A DNA stretch of 64,000 bases from Imhoffiella fuscus (GCF_042682685.1 NZ_JBHUHX010000018.1:23937-87936); one strand, 5' to 3'. Positions 52,363 through 62,179 are shown, numbered from the stretch's first letter. Translations and numbers: made by a program. The notes: generated by a model not told the origin, from the letters alone.

Positions 52363-53229
52363 ATGCGCAAGAACAAACAGTCCCTTCGCTCGCTCACGGC
52401 CTTCATCGTGACCTGGGCCTTCATCGTCCTCATGGTCACCGGTTTGGTGCTCTATATCGTCCCGCACGGACGCATCGCCTACTGGACACATTGGTCGCTC
52501 TGGGGACTCGAAAAGGACCGCTGGGCCTGGATCCACATGACCTTCGGCGGCGTCTTCATCGTCGCCGCCTTTCTGCATCTCTATTTCAACTGGAAGCCCT
52601 TCAAGCAGTACATCGCCGACCGCATCCAGGGGCATCTGGCATTCAAGCGCGAGATCCTGATCGCCACCCTGGCGACCCTGGTCCTGATCGTCCTCTCGGC
52701 GCTCGACCTGCCACCGGCCAGCTGGATCATCCGGCTCAACTCGGACATCAAGAACGCCTGGGTCACCGAGCCCGCGCTCGAACCGCCATTCGGTCACGCC
52801 GAGGAGGCATCCCTGGCCGCGCTCGCCCGACGCATGGACTTCGAGCTGGAACCAGCGCTCTCGGCGCTGCACGATCGGGGCATCGCGGTCGAGAACGGCC
52901 GCGAGACGCTCGAGCAGATCGCCCGGCGCAACGGCATGACGCCCATGGCGGTCTATGCGCTCATCCCGCAGCCGCAGCCGGCCCCAGCATCGATGGCCGG
53001 AAGAATGACGCCCGAGGAGATCGAGGCGCGCTTCGCGGGAACCGGCCTCGGCCGCAAACGCCTCTCCGAGGTCTGCGAGATGGTCGGACTGGACGTCCGG
53101 ACCGGGCAGGAGCGGCTTAAGAGCGCGGGCATCGAAGCCAGCCCCGAGGACGGCATCCGCGATCTGGCCGACGCCAACGGCAAGCGCCCGATCGAGCTGC
53201 TGGTCATCATCCTGAACGCAAGCCAGTGA
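52363..53229 (+). CDS. DUF4405 membrane protein with helical C-terminal repeats
   Basis: A 288-residue protein. The N-terminal ~125 residues hold three to four membrane helices of the DUF4405 type, a small cytochrome b-like fold with candidate haem His residues (THWSLWG, WIHMTFGG, AAFLHLYF). The C-terminal half is soluble and contains repeated short helical units with the pattern LEQIARRNGMTPMAVYALI, LSEVCEMVGLDVRTGQERL and IRDLADANGKRPIELL. A sensor or electron-transfer role is possible; the function is unknown. AAGGAGCCAGG precedes the ATG. Confidence 0.82.
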   Translation: MRKNKQSLRSLTAFIVTWAFIVLMVTGLVLYIVPHGRIAYWTHWSLWGLEKDRWAWIHMTFGGVFIVAAFLHLYFNWKPFKQYIADRIQGHLAFKREILIATLATLVLIVLSALDLPPASWIIRLNSDIKNAWVTEPALEPPFGHAEEASLAALARRMDFELEPALSALHDRGIAVENGRETLEQIARRNGMTPMAVYALIPQPQPAPASMAGRMTPEEIEARFAGTGLGRKRLSEVCEMVGLDVRTGQERLKSAGIEASPEDGIRDLADANGKRPIELLVIILNASQ

Positions 53230-53410
53230 GCCGGCCGCCACTCCAGACCGACAAGTCGCACAGCACACTAGGCGCGCTGAATTGTTAAGTCCCTGAAGAT
53301 TGTATACGCGCTTTTTGCGGTGAACTCTTTGCCATTGCCGTCGATACGGGCTGTGAAGGTCGCCGCTCACCAAACGAGCGCCGCGAGCGCATGACGAGAG
53401 AGCCCCATCG

Positions 53411-54331
53411 ATGGCCATTCCCACCTCCAGAACGACGATCGCCGCAACCATCCAGTTGGATCCCGAGCGCTGCAATGGCTGCGGACTGTGCGTGTCCGTC
53501 TGCAAAGACAACGAACTCGTCCTCACGGAGGGTCGTGTCGCGTTCAGCGGACATCCGCTCTTCGGCTGCATCGGCTGCGGACATTGCATGGCGATCTGTC
53601 CTACCGGCGCGATTCGCATCCAGGGACGCACCCTGTCGCCCGACGATCTCTTCGACCTGCCGGAACACGGGTCGGCGACCCCTTATGCGCCCCTGCACGC
53701 CCTGCTGCAACGCCGCCGCAGCATCCGGGAATTTCAAGCGCGGCCAGTCGAGCCCGAGCTGATCGACAAGATCCTGGCGGCCGCCCAGACGGCGCCCATG
53801 GGGATTCCACCTTCCGATGTGCACCTGTTGGTCCTGGATGGACAGGAGAAGGTCACCGCCTTTGCGCGCGACTTCTGCGACTACCTCGACGGCATGCGTT
53901 GGCTGGTGTCGGACTGGATGCTGTGGCTGATGCGCCCCTTCTGGGGCAAGGCGAACGATGCGCTCTTCCGGGACTTCGTCCGTCCGACCATCGACACCTT
54001 CACCGAGCAGATGCACCAAGGCGTGAACATGGTGACCTACGACGCCCCCCTGGCGATCTACTTCTACGGTTCCGCCTACTGCGATCCGGCCGATCCCATC
54101 GTGGCCGCGACCTACGCCATGATCGCCGGCGAGTCCCTGGGCCTGGGGACCTGCATGATCGGCAGCATCCACCCCATGATCCAGCAAGGCCGCAAGGCGA
54201 AAGCATTCCGCGAGGCCCACGGCATCCGCTCGGCAAGCCGCGAGGGCCTCTTCGTGATCTTCGGCCATCCGCATCTGAGATACCGCCAGGGGATTCGCCG
54301 GACATTCGCCGCGGTCGATTGGGCGCGGTGA
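53411..54331 (+). CDS. ferredoxin-nitroreductase fusion protein
   Basis: A 306-residue protein. Residues about 15-70 hold two 4Fe-4S cluster motifs (CNGCGLCVSVC and CIGCGHCMAICPTG, where the fourth cysteine of each binds the other cluster). Residues about 95-300 are an FMN-type nitroreductase domain (RRRSIREFQARPVEPELI in pattern, AAQTAPMGIPPSD, GLGTCMIG). Such fusions pass electrons from ferredoxin-type clusters to a flavin; the physiological substrate is unknown. It lies alone between the DUF4405 gene and the chemosensory operon. Confidence 0.88.
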   Translation: MAIPTSRTTIAATIQLDPERCNGCGLCVSVCKDNELVLTEGRVAFSGHPLFGCIGCGHCMAICPTGAIRIQGRTLSPDDLFDLPEHGSATPYAPLHALLQRRRSIREFQARPVEPELIDKILAAAQTAPMGIPPSDVHLLVLDGQEKVTAFARDFCDYLDGMRWLVSDWMLWLMRPFWGKANDALFRDFVRPTIDTFTEQMHQGVNMVTYDAPLAIYFYGSAYCDPADPIVAATYAMIAGESLGLGTCMIGSIHPMIQQGRKAKAFREAHGIRSASREGLFVIFGHPHLRYRQGIRRTFAAVDWAR

Positions 54332-54617
54332 GGGATGATCCAGCACGGCGACGCGTAGACCGCGCCATCATCGTTGGTGCGCAGCCTGGCTGCAGCGCGC
54401 AGGCGGCCAAGGAGATCAAGACCGGCGGCGAAATTCGAACGGATGATGTGGGGTTGTCGAATCCGATATGCCTGCCCATGCTTGAAACGAATAGTGTAAG
54501 CCCCATGATCGAGCCACTCATCCATCCCAACGGATGACCAAGACGAGGCAGACGACGTCCTAGCCCGTCGACATTCGATGACTCGACCTTTCCGCACGGA
54601 CCTGATCGGAGGGAGAC

Positions 54618-54941
54618 ATGTCGAATATGATTCGAATCGAGCCAAGCCCGCATGGCCCCGTCCTGCACTTCGAAGGCGAGCTGACCATCTTCCAGGCCGG
54701 CGAATACCTGACCCAATTGCGCGCGCTCGAGGCCGGCGAGGAATCGCTGGTGGCGGACCTGAGCGCGACGACGGAGGTGGACGGCGCGGGGATTCAGCTC
54801 CTGATCGCCCTTCGGAAGCAGCTGGAGACCACCGGGTCTCGACTGACCCTGCAGTCCCCCTCCCCTGCGGTCACGGAGGCCCTGGCCACCTGCGATCTCC
54901 ATGAGCACTTCCACATGGAGTCCGCCTCGGCGCCTTGCTGA
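54618..54941 (+). CDS. STAS-domain protein heading the chemosensory operon
   Basis: A 107-residue single STAS domain (anti-sigma factor antagonist fold). The phosphorylatable Ser/Thr position lies in the segment DLSATTEVDGAGIQLL, where the usual DSSG reads DGAG, so regulation by Ser phosphorylation is doubtful. GGAGGGAG precedes the ATG. It is one base pair of codons before cheA, and small STAS proteins at the head of che operons may connect the array to other signalling. Confidence 0.85.
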   Translation: MSNMIRIEPSPHGPVLHFEGELTIFQAGEYLTQLRALEAGEESLVADLSATTEVDGAGIQLLIALRKQLETTGSRLTLQSPSPAVTEALATCDLHEHFHMESASAPC

Positions 54942-54942
54942 C

Positions 54943-57078
54943 ATGTCCGACCCCGTCGACATCTTCCGCACCGAGGCCGAAGAGCATCTGGCCGCTCTGG
55001 AAGGCGCCCTGCTGGAGCTGGAACAGCGCCCCGAGGACCCCGAGCTGATCGCGCTCGCCTTCCGCGCCATGCACACGATCAAGGGTGGCGGCGGCATGTT
55101 CGGGTACACGGAGCTCTCCGCCTTCACCCATCATCTCGAGACCGCCCTGGACAAGGTCCGCAACGGTCTGTTCCCGGTCACCCCGGAGCTGATCAGCATC
55201 CTCCTCGATGCCAAGGACCATGTCACAGGTCTGCTCGAGGACCCCGTGCTCGACCAGACCCAGATCCTGGTCGGACGAGGACTGCTGGAGCGTCTGCACG
55301 CACTGATTCCCGATGAGCAGATCACCGAGGCGAAGCAGGCCACTGCGGCCCCGAGCTCCGCGATCGCCGACCCCGACGCCGACGCCGGGGGGCAAGATCA
55401 GGCCTACCGCATCCGAATCCGTCCCGCAGCAGAGGCCTTCCGCGACGGCTTCGACATCTTTCCCATCCTCAAGGAACTCCAGAGGCTGGGGACCTGCTAC
55501 GTCACGACCGACACGGGGGACGTTCCCGTTCTAGCGGAGCTGGACCCGGAATCCTGCATGATGTCCTGGGACCTGGCGCTGATCACGTCCCAGGGCATCG
55601 AGGCCATCCGAGACACCTTTATCTTCGTCGCCGACGAGTGGCGTATCGACATCGATCCCATCGATATCGACGACGATCAGTGCGACCGCATCGGCGAGAT
55701 CCTGGTGGAGCGCGGCCTGATCGCGCGCAGCCAGATAGAGTCGCTGCTCGCCGAGAACCCCCGCGTCGGCGAGGTCCTGCAGCAGGCGGGTCTGGTCACG
55801 GAGAGCGACGTCGATGCCGCGCTCAGGGAGCAGCGGGCGATCCGGGACACGCGGGAGCGCGGTGCGCGCGGCGAACAGGAGAGTCTGGTGCGGGTACCCG
55901 CCGCACGCCTGGACAGCCTCATGAACCTGGTCGGCGAACTGGTGATCGTGCAGGCGCGCATGCATCAGCTCGCCCAGTCCCGCGACGACGAGGCCATGAG
56001 CGCGATCGCCGAGGATCTCGACCGGCTGACCACCGAGCTGCGCGACAACACCTTCTCCATCCGCATGCTGCCCATCGGCACCACCTTCGGACGCTTCCGC
56101 CGTCTGGTGCGCGATCTCTCCCGCGATCTGGGCAAAGAGATCCGCCTGGAAACCGAGGGCGCCGAGACCGAGCTCGACAAGATGGTCATCGACCGTCTCG
56201 GCGACCCCCTGGTGCATCTGATCCGCAACAGCATCGACCACGGCATCGAACCGCCCGAACAGCGCGAGGCTGCGGGCAAGCCGGCTGCCGGCACCATCCA
56301 CCTGTCCGCCGAGCACGCCGAATCCCACGTGGTGATCCGCATCCGCGACGACGGCGCCGGTCTGAACACCGGAGCCATTCGCGCCAAGGCGGTGGAGCGC
56401 GGCCTGATCGCCCGCGACCAGACGCTGACCGAGGAGGATATTCAGGGCCTGATCTTCGAGGCCGGCTTCTCCACCGCCGACCGGGTCTCGGACGTCTCGG
56501 GGCGCGGTGTGGGCATGGATGTCGTGAAACGCTCCATCCAGGATCTCGGGGGCCAGGTCGGGATTCGCAGCGAGCCGGGCCTGGGCACCACCCTGACCAT
56601 CACCCTGCCCATGACCCTGGCGATCATCGAGGGCCTGATGGTGGCCGTGTCCGAGGAGCGCTATGTGCTGCCTTTGAGCTGCGTCGAGGAGTGCATCGAG
56701 GTCGAGCGAGGATCCGAAGGCAAGCGCAACGGCCAGCGGCTGGCGCGCGTGCGCGGCGATCTGGTGCCCTATCTCAGCCTGCGGGAATGGTTCGCGGTGC
56801 CGGGCGCGGCCCCGGGCATCGAGCAGATCGTCGTCACCCGTCTCGGCGAGCAGCGTTTCGGCTTCAGCGTCGATCAGGTCGTGGGTCAGTACCAGACGGT
56901 GGTCAAACGTCTGGGCAAGCTCTACGAGGGAACTGCGGGCCTGGCCGGGGCCACGATCCTGGGCGACGGCGGTGTCGCCATGATCCTGGACGCGGGGGCC
57001 CTCGCCGAGTCCCTGGAAGACGAGGTGCGGACGAGGGGGCGCCGACAGACCGGGCGACCACCCACGTGGACGGAATAG
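54943..57078 (+). CDS. cheA: chemotaxis histidine kinase CheA
   Basis: A 711-residue CheA. The Hpt (P1) domain has phospho-His 44 in HTIKGGGGM. A middle region (about 150-290) is P2-like. Then come the dimerisation helices (LDSLMNLVGELVIVQARM), the ATP-binding domain (LIRNSIDHGIE, DDGAGL, STADRVSDVSGRGVGMDVV) and a C-terminal CheW-like P5 domain. No receiver domain is fused. It should receive signals from the receptor encoded next. The ATG at 54943 is one base after the STAS stop. Confidence 0.94.
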   Translation: MSDPVDIFRTEAEEHLAALEGALLELEQRPEDPELIALAFRAMHTIKGGGGMFGYTELSAFTHHLETALDKVRNGLFPVTPELISILLDAKDHVTGLLEDPVLDQTQILVGRGLLERLHALIPDEQITEAKQATAAPSSAIADPDADAGGQDQAYRIRIRPAAEAFRDGFDIFPILKELQRLGTCYVTTDTGDVPVLAELDPESCMMSWDLALITSQGIEAIRDTFIFVADEWRIDIDPIDIDDDQCDRIGEILVERGLIARSQIESLLAENPRVGEVLQQAGLVTESDVDAALREQRAIRDTRERGARGEQESLVRVPAARLDSLMNLVGELVIVQARMHQLAQSRDDEAMSAIAEDLDRLTTELRDNTFSIRMLPIGTTFGRFRRLVRDLSRDLGKEIRLETEGAETELDKMVIDRLGDPLVHLIRNSIDHGIEPPEQREAAGKPAAGTIHLSAEHAESHVVIRIRDDGAGLNTGAIRAKAVERGLIARDQTLTEEDIQGLIFEAGFSTADRVSDVSGRGVGMDVVKRSIQDLGGQVGIRSEPGLGTTLTITLPMTLAIIEGLMVAVSEERYVLPLSCVEECIEVERGSEGKRNGQRLARVRGDLVPYLSLREWFAVPGAAPGIEQIVVTRLGEQRFGFSVDQVVGQYQTVVKRLGKLYEGTAGLAGATILGDGGVAMILDAGALAESLEDEVRTRGRRQTGRPPTWTE

Positions 57079-57169
57079 GAGCGAAGCCGTCGCGCCCCAT
57101 GCTCGGGGCATGACTAGATGCGTCGATCGGGGGCCATCTCGCCTGGCCTGCCACTCACGGAGAACGAAC

Positions 57170-59224
57170 ATGATCAGAATCCCACTGAAGGTCCTGCTGA
57201 TCGGTGCCTTTGCCATCCTCATCCTCCTGATGGGCGGGACCAGTTTCATCGGCGTGGATGCACTCTCGTCCATGAACGAGCGGCTCGATGGTCTCGTCAA
57301 TGGGTCCGCCGAGAAGGTCAAGCTCGCCTCTGGCATCCGCCAGGATCTGCTCGCGGTGAGCCGCGACGAAAAGAACCTCATCCTGGCCGAGGCACCCGAG
57401 GCAATGGACGCCTTCTCCGCAGATATCGCCCGCACCCTGGAGGGCATGCGCGAGAAACTGGAGAAGCTGCACGCACTGGCCACTGGTGCCGGCCTGGAGA
57501 AACTGGAAACCTTTAAGGGCCTGTGGGAGGAGTACCTCCAGGTGAGCGCCGAGGTCGCCCGTCTGTCGAAGCTCAACTCCAACGTCCATGCACGTCGGCT
57601 GAGCCGGGGTCAGGCAAGCGCCGCCTTCGACGAGGCCATGGGCCTCTTGAACGAGCGGAAGCAAGCGTTCGACACCGATCTGACACGAGCAGCCGACCTC
57701 GAGACAGTCCGGCGTGCCGCACAAAAGATCGCGGTCGCCGCCCGCGTCGAGCGCGGCATGATGGCGATCCAGCGTGAAGAGAAGAACCTGATCCTGTCCC
57801 GCGACCAGAAGACGATGGACGATTACGGCGCCGCGATCGACGCGTCCGTCACTCAGGTCAAGCAGACCCTGGATCAGTTCGACAGCCTGCTGGACGCCCA
57901 GGAACGAAAAGCTATGGTGCCGTTCGACCAGGCCTTCGAGAAATACCTGGCGCTGAATGCGCAAGTACGCGAGATCGGCCGTGAGAACGGCAACACCCTG
58001 GCCTTCGAGCTGTCCTCCGGAAAGGGCCGCGAGCTCCTGGATCAGGCCGAGGCACTCTTGGCCGACATCGTCCGGCTCAACGACGAGGACATGACCGCAG
58101 ACCTGGCCGCCAGCGACGCCAACTACGCACAGGCCAGGCAGACCCTGATCGGCGCCGCCATCGCCGCCTTCGCGATCGCCCTCCTCATCGCCCTGGTGGT
58201 GATCCAGCGCATCAACCTGGTCAGCCGCATCACCGGCCGGATCGGCGCGGGAGACCTGACGACTCAGTTCAACCCCAACGCCAGCGATTCGGATATCTAT
58301 GGCGTCCTGCGGTCGATGAACATGAGCCTGCGCGACATCGTCGGCGAGATCCAGGAAGCGGCAGCCAACGTCGCCTCCGGCAGCGAGCAGAGCAGCAGTA
58401 CCGGGCAGCAGATCGCCCAGGGCGCCACCGAACAGGCATCCTCCCTCGAAGAGGTCTCCTCCTCCATGGAGCAGATGACCTCCAACATCGCCCACAGCGC
58501 CGACAATGCCCAGCAGACCGAGCAGATCGCCCGCAAAGCGGCCCAGGACGCCGAGACCAGCGGCGCCTCGGTGCGCGAGACGGTGGAGGCGATGAAGGAC
58601 ATCGCCGACAAGATCAACATCATCGAGGAGATCTCGCGCCAGACCAACCTGCTGGCGCTCAACGCAGCCATCGAGGCGGCCCGGGCCGGCGAGCACGGCA
58701 AGGGGTTCACCGTGGTCGCCGCAGAGGTCCGCAAGCTGGCCGAGCGCAGCCAGAAGGCGGCCGGGGAGATCGTCGCCCGCTCCAAGAGCAGCCTGGCGGT
58801 AGCCGAGGAGGCCGGAGTGCTGCTGGCTCAGCTGGTGCCGGACATCCAGAAGACCTCGGACCTGGTGCAGGAGATCAGCGCTGCGGCACGGGAGCAGGAT
58901 TCGGGCGCGACGGAGATCAACAAGGCGCTCCAGCAGCTCGATCAGGTGGTCCAGCAGTCGGCGGCTGCGGCCGAGCAGATGGCCGCGACCTCCGAGGAAC
59001 TGGCCGCCCAGGCCGAGCAGATGCAGTCGAGTATCGCCTTCTTCACCGTCGACACGGGCGCCAGACGCATCCATTCCCCGGCCGGCAAGAAGCCCGGCAA
59101 GGGCCCGCGCAAGCCGACCCCGGGGCGCAAGACGGAGACCCAGAAGGCCAAGCCCGAGGAGGCCGAATCCGGCGTCGAGATCGATCTGGACGACGAGGAT
59201 GCACCCGAGTTCGTCCGCTACTGA
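57170..59224 (+). CDS. methyl-accepting chemotaxis protein with helical-bundle sensor
   Basis: A 684-residue receptor starting at the ATG at 57170 (GGAGAACG upstream). TM1 lies at about 8-28, a periplasmic helical-bundle region at about 29-325 contains two related segments (DEKNLILAEAPEAMD and EEKNLILSRDQKTMD), so it looks like a duplicated four-helix or HBM-type sensor. TM2 is near 328-350; HAMP is short; the signalling tip is QTNLLALNAAIEAARAGE. The tail is long and Lys/Glu-rich and ends PEFVRY rather than the NWETF-type CheR anchor. Confidence 0.92.
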   Translation: MIRIPLKVLLIGAFAILILLMGGTSFIGVDALSSMNERLDGLVNGSAEKVKLASGIRQDLLAVSRDEKNLILAEAPEAMDAFSADIARTLEGMREKLEKLHALATGAGLEKLETFKGLWEEYLQVSAEVARLSKLNSNVHARRLSRGQASAAFDEAMGLLNERKQAFDTDLTRAADLETVRRAAQKIAVAARVERGMMAIQREEKNLILSRDQKTMDDYGAAIDASVTQVKQTLDQFDSLLDAQERKAMVPFDQAFEKYLALNAQVREIGRENGNTLAFELSSGKGRELLDQAEALLADIVRLNDEDMTADLAASDANYAQARQTLIGAAIAAFAIALLIALVVIQRINLVSRITGRIGAGDLTTQFNPNASDSDIYGVLRSMNMSLRDIVGEIQEAAANVASGSEQSSSTGQQIAQGATEQASSLEEVSSSMEQMTSNIAHSADNAQQTEQIARKAAQDAETSGASVRETVEAMKDIADKINIIEEISRQTNLLALNAAIEAARAGEHGKGFTVVAAEVRKLAERSQKAAGEIVARSKSSLAVAEEAGVLLAQLVPDIQKTSDLVQEISAAAREQDSGATEINKALQQLDQVVQQSAAAAEQMAATSEELAAQAEQMQSSIAFFTVDTGARRIHSPAGKKPGKGPRKPTPGRKTETQKAKPEEAESGVEIDLDDEDAPEFVRY

Positions 59225-59234
59225 GGGAGGCATC

Positions 59235-59789
59235 ATGGCAAGCGAAGCGCAGCCGGCGCACGGCCTCGATCAGGGCTCCCTGCAGATCCTGACCTTCATG
59301 CTCGACGGCGAGATCTACGGTACCGATATCGCGCAGATCCAGGAGGTGCTGGAATACCGCCGCGTCACGCCCGTCCCGCGCACGCCGGACTTCATGCTCG
59401 GCGTGATCAATCTGCGCGGCAACGTGGTCCCGGTGGTGGACCTGAGACGCCAGTTCGAGATGCAGCTGACCGAGCCCACGGTGGATACCTGCATCGTCAT
59501 CGTCGACGTCATGGTGGACGGCGAGATGACGGCACTGGGTATCCTCGCCGACGCGGTCAAGGAGGTGATCGAGCTGGGCGCGGACATGATCAAGCCCCCG
59601 CCGCGCATCGGCAGCCGCATCGACACCCGCTTCATCAGCGGCATGGGCAAGCAGGACGAGGAGTTCATCGTCATCCTCAACCTCGCGCGGGTGTTCTCCA
59701 AAGAGGAGCTCGGCGACCTGGTCGACAGCGCCCGGGAGACGCGCCTCCCCGCCCAGGAGGCAGGACAGAACCCCGCCGATGGCGACTGA
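59235..59789 (+). CDS. cheW: chemotaxis coupling protein CheW
   Basis: A 184-residue CheW with the SH3-like double fold: FMLDGEIYGTDIAQIQEVLEY, TPDFMLGVINLRGNVVPVVDL, and IGILADAVKEV in pattern. It bridges receptor and CheA. GAGGGAGG precedes the ATG at 59235. Its last 11 bases overlap the cheR start. Confidence 0.94.
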   Translation: MASEAQPAHGLDQGSLQILTFMLDGEIYGTDIAQIQEVLEYRRVTPVPRTPDFMLGVINLRGNVVPVVDLRRQFEMQLTEPTVDTCIVIVDVMVDGEMTALGILADAVKEVIELGADMIKPPPRIGSRIDTRFISGMGKQDEEFIVILNLARVFSKEELGDLVDSARETRLPAQEAGQNPADGD

Positions 59790-60669
59790 GCGGCTGCAGC
59801 AGGACGCCCTGTCCGCGCGCGACCACAGACGGGTGGCGGACTATGTCGGCCGCGTCGCCGGCATCCAGCTACCGGAGTCGAAACATGCGCTGATCGAGGG
59901 ACGGCTGCGCAAGCGCCAGCACGCACGCGGTCTGCGCTCGCTGCGCGATTACATCGACTTCGCCCTCGACGAGCAGGCGGGCGCCGAGGAGCGTCCGCAT
60001 CTGATCGACGCCATCACCACCAACAAGACCGACTTCTATCGCGAGCCGGCGCATTTCCGCTTCCTCCGCGAGCACGTCCTCGGCGAGATCGCCGTCCGCC
60101 GCGATCGCGGCTGGCGGGTGCCCCTGCGCATCTGGAGCGCCGGGTGCGCGTCCGGCGAGGAGCCCTACACGCTGGCCATGGAGATGCTGGAGCTACGGCG
60201 TATGCACCCCGACTTTCGTTTCGAGATCCGCGCGACCGACATCTCCGCCAGCTCGCTAGCGATCGCCCGGACCGCGATCTACCCGCACCAGCGGGTTGCC
60301 TCCATGCCCCTGCCCCTGCGCCGGCGCTATCTGCTGCGCAGCCGCGACCGCAGCCTCGACCTGGTGCGCATGGCGCCCGAGGTGCGCGAACGGGTGCGCT
60401 TCGCCAGCTTCAATCTGCTCACCGATGCCTACGACGTCCCGGACAGCCCGGACATCGTGCTCTGCCGCAACGTCATGATCTATTTCAGCCATCCGGATCG
60501 CGACCGCATCGTCGCGCGCTTCGCCCGGATACTGCCCCCGGGAGGCCTGCTGCTGGTCGGCCATTCCGAGTCCTTGAGCGGCTCCGAGTCGTCGGGCGGC
60601 AGCGGCACGGCCTTCGTGCAGATCCAGCCCGCCATCTACCGCAAGATCGTCCCCGGAGCCCATCCGTGA
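59779..60669 (+). CDS. cheR: chemotaxis receptor methyltransferase CheR
   Basis: A 296-residue enzyme that methylates glutamates on receptors with S-adenosylmethionine. N-terminal helical domain, then TTNKTDFYREPAHF, the SAM-binding motif SAGCASGEEPYTLAM, DISASSLAIA and RNVMIYF. It works against CheB encoded next; the cheB GTG overlaps its stop. Confidence 0.94.
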   Translation: MATERLQQDALSARDHRRVADYVGRVAGIQLPESKHALIEGRLRKRQHARGLRSLRDYIDFALDEQAGAEERPHLIDAITTNKTDFYREPAHFRFLREHVLGEIAVRRDRGWRVPLRIWSAGCASGEEPYTLAMEMLELRRMHPDFRFEIRATDISASSLAIARTAIYPHQRVASMPLPLRRRYLLRSRDRSLDLVRMAPEVRERVRFASFNLLTDAYDVPDSPDIVLCRNVMIYFSHPDRDRIVARFARILPPGGLLLVGHSESLSGSESSGGSGTAFVQIQPAIYRKIVPGAHP

Positions 60670-61721
60670 GTCCGGTGAAGGTCATGGTGGTGGACGACTC
60701 CGCGCTGGTCCGCCAGACGCTCCGGGACCTGCTGGATGCCGACCCGGACATCGAGGTGGTGGCTACCGCCCAGGACCCCTATGTGGCGGCCGAGAAGCTG
60801 CGCAAGGTGGTCCCGGACGTGATCACGCTCGATGTGGAAATGCCGCGCATGGACGGGGTGACCTTCCTCGAGAAGCTCATGCGCCAGCACCCGATCCCCG
60901 TGGTCATCTGCTCCTCGCTGGTCGGCGCGGGCACCGAGACCCTGATGCGCGCCCTGGAGGCCGGTGCCGTGGACATCATCCAGAAGCCGGCGATGGGCAC
61001 CCGCCGCTTCCTGGAGGAGTCGCGGGTGCTGATCACGGATGCGGTCAAGGCCGCGGCCCAGGCGTGTCTCAGACCCGGCCCGGCGCCCCGCCCGCCGAGG
61101 AAGCTCAGCGCCGATGCCGTGCTGGAGCGACCCGGTACCAAGGCCATGGCGGAGACCACCGACAAGGTCATCGTGATCGGTGCCTCCACCGGGGGCACCG
61201 AGGCGATCCGCGAGGTCCTCATGGCGATGCCGCTCGGCTGTCCGGGCATTGTCATCGTCCAGCACATGCCCGAGGGCTTCACCCGCTCCTTCTCCGAACG
61301 TCTGGACGGACTCTGCAGGATCCGGGTCAAGGAGGCGCAGAACGGCGATCCCGTGCTGCGGGGCCAGGCGCTGATCGCGCCCGGCAACCGCCATACCCTG
61401 CTCAAGCGCAGCGGCGCGCGCTACTACGTGGAGGTCAAGGACGGGCCCCTGGTGTCGCGCCACCGCCCTTCCGTGGACGTGCTCTTCCGCTCCACCGCCC
61501 GCTATGCCGGACGCAACGCGGTCGCCGCCATCCTCACCGGCATGGGCGACGACGGGGCCGAGGGTCTGCACGAGCTGTTCGAGGCCGGGGCCTGGACCTG
61601 CGCGCAGGACGAGGCCACCAGCGTCGTCTACGGCATGCCGAAGGAGGCGGTACGACACGGCGGTACCCAGCGTCAGCTGCCCCTGGAGCGGATCGCCGCC
61701 GCCATGCTGATGGCCTCGTGA
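60666..61721 (+). CDS. cheB: chemotaxis receptor methylesterase CheB
   Basis: A 351-residue response regulator-methylesterase. The receiver has DDS at the N-terminus and phospho-Asp in ITLDVEMPRMDG (about residue 56). The esterase domain has the catalytic Ser in GASTGGTEA, His in QHMPEGFT and Asp in GMGDDGA. It removes methyl groups from receptors and provides adaptation. The start is the GTG overlapping the cheR stop. It is the last gene of the operon. Confidence 0.94.
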   Translation: MSPVKVMVVDDSALVRQTLRDLLDADPDIEVVATAQDPYVAAEKLRKVVPDVITLDVEMPRMDGVTFLEKLMRQHPIPVVICSSLVGAGTETLMRALEAGAVDIIQKPAMGTRRFLEESRVLITDAVKAAAQACLRPGPAPRPPRKLSADAVLERPGTKAMAETTDKVIVIGASTGGTEAIREVLMAMPLGCPGIVIVQHMPEGFTRSFSERLDGLCRIRVKEAQNGDPVLRGQALIAPGNRHTLLKRSGARYYVEVKDGPLVSRHRPSVDVLFRSTARYAGRNAVAAILTGMGDDGAEGLHELFEAGAWTCAQDEATSVVYGMPKEAVRHGGTQRQLPLERIAAAMLMAS

Positions 61722-61779
61722 CCTGATCGGACCTCGGGGATGCGACGCAGGATATCTCGATCGTGCGACTCGGCCGAAC

Positions 61780-62177
61780 GGCTGATTTCCAGGGTCGAGT
61801 ACGAGAGTTCTCGGCGGCGGTGGCGACGCTCTTGATGTTACCCGAGACCTCATGGATCGATTGAACGGTGTTCATGGAGAGTTCGTTGACGCGGTCACCG
61901 GCGCGCACGATCTGGAACCTCCGCTCCTCCTGGGGATCGACCCATTCCACGCCATAGGCCGGCTGGCCGGAGAGGTCTTCGATGGTCTTGCTGTAGACCC
62001 GGAAATGGCGAGTCCGCCGCCGAAGTCCTGCGCGAACCGCGTGTCCGACTGCCCTCGGTTCAGACATTCCCTACCGCAGTTTCCGGTCCTGCAGATATTG
62101 GCACCCCATTGATGGCAGGACTTGCCGAGGAACTCACTCAGAAGCTTACCGAACGCCGCTTGGACCGGACCGCTCAC
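61780..62177 (-). pseudogene. decayed methyl-accepting chemotaxis protein fragment (frameshifted)
   Basis: On the minus strand two adjacent frames together read like part of a receptor. The upstream frame has AFGKLLSEFLGKSCHQW followed by CRTGNCGRECLNRG, a Cys-rich PAS-type segment seen in some MCPs. A shift near 62020 leads into FRVYSKTIEDLSGQPAYGVEW, then NELSMNTVQSIHEVSGNI, the start of a signalling helix, where it breaks off. The rest of the receptor is missing. Tail fragment and frameshift show it is non-functional. Confidence 0.6.
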
Positions 62178-62179
62178 GT

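Noticed and set aside
53283..53310. Possible promoter TTGTTA ... TATACG before the nitroreductase gene
   Set aside because: The spacing is about 15 bp and the -35 match is weak; not enough to call.
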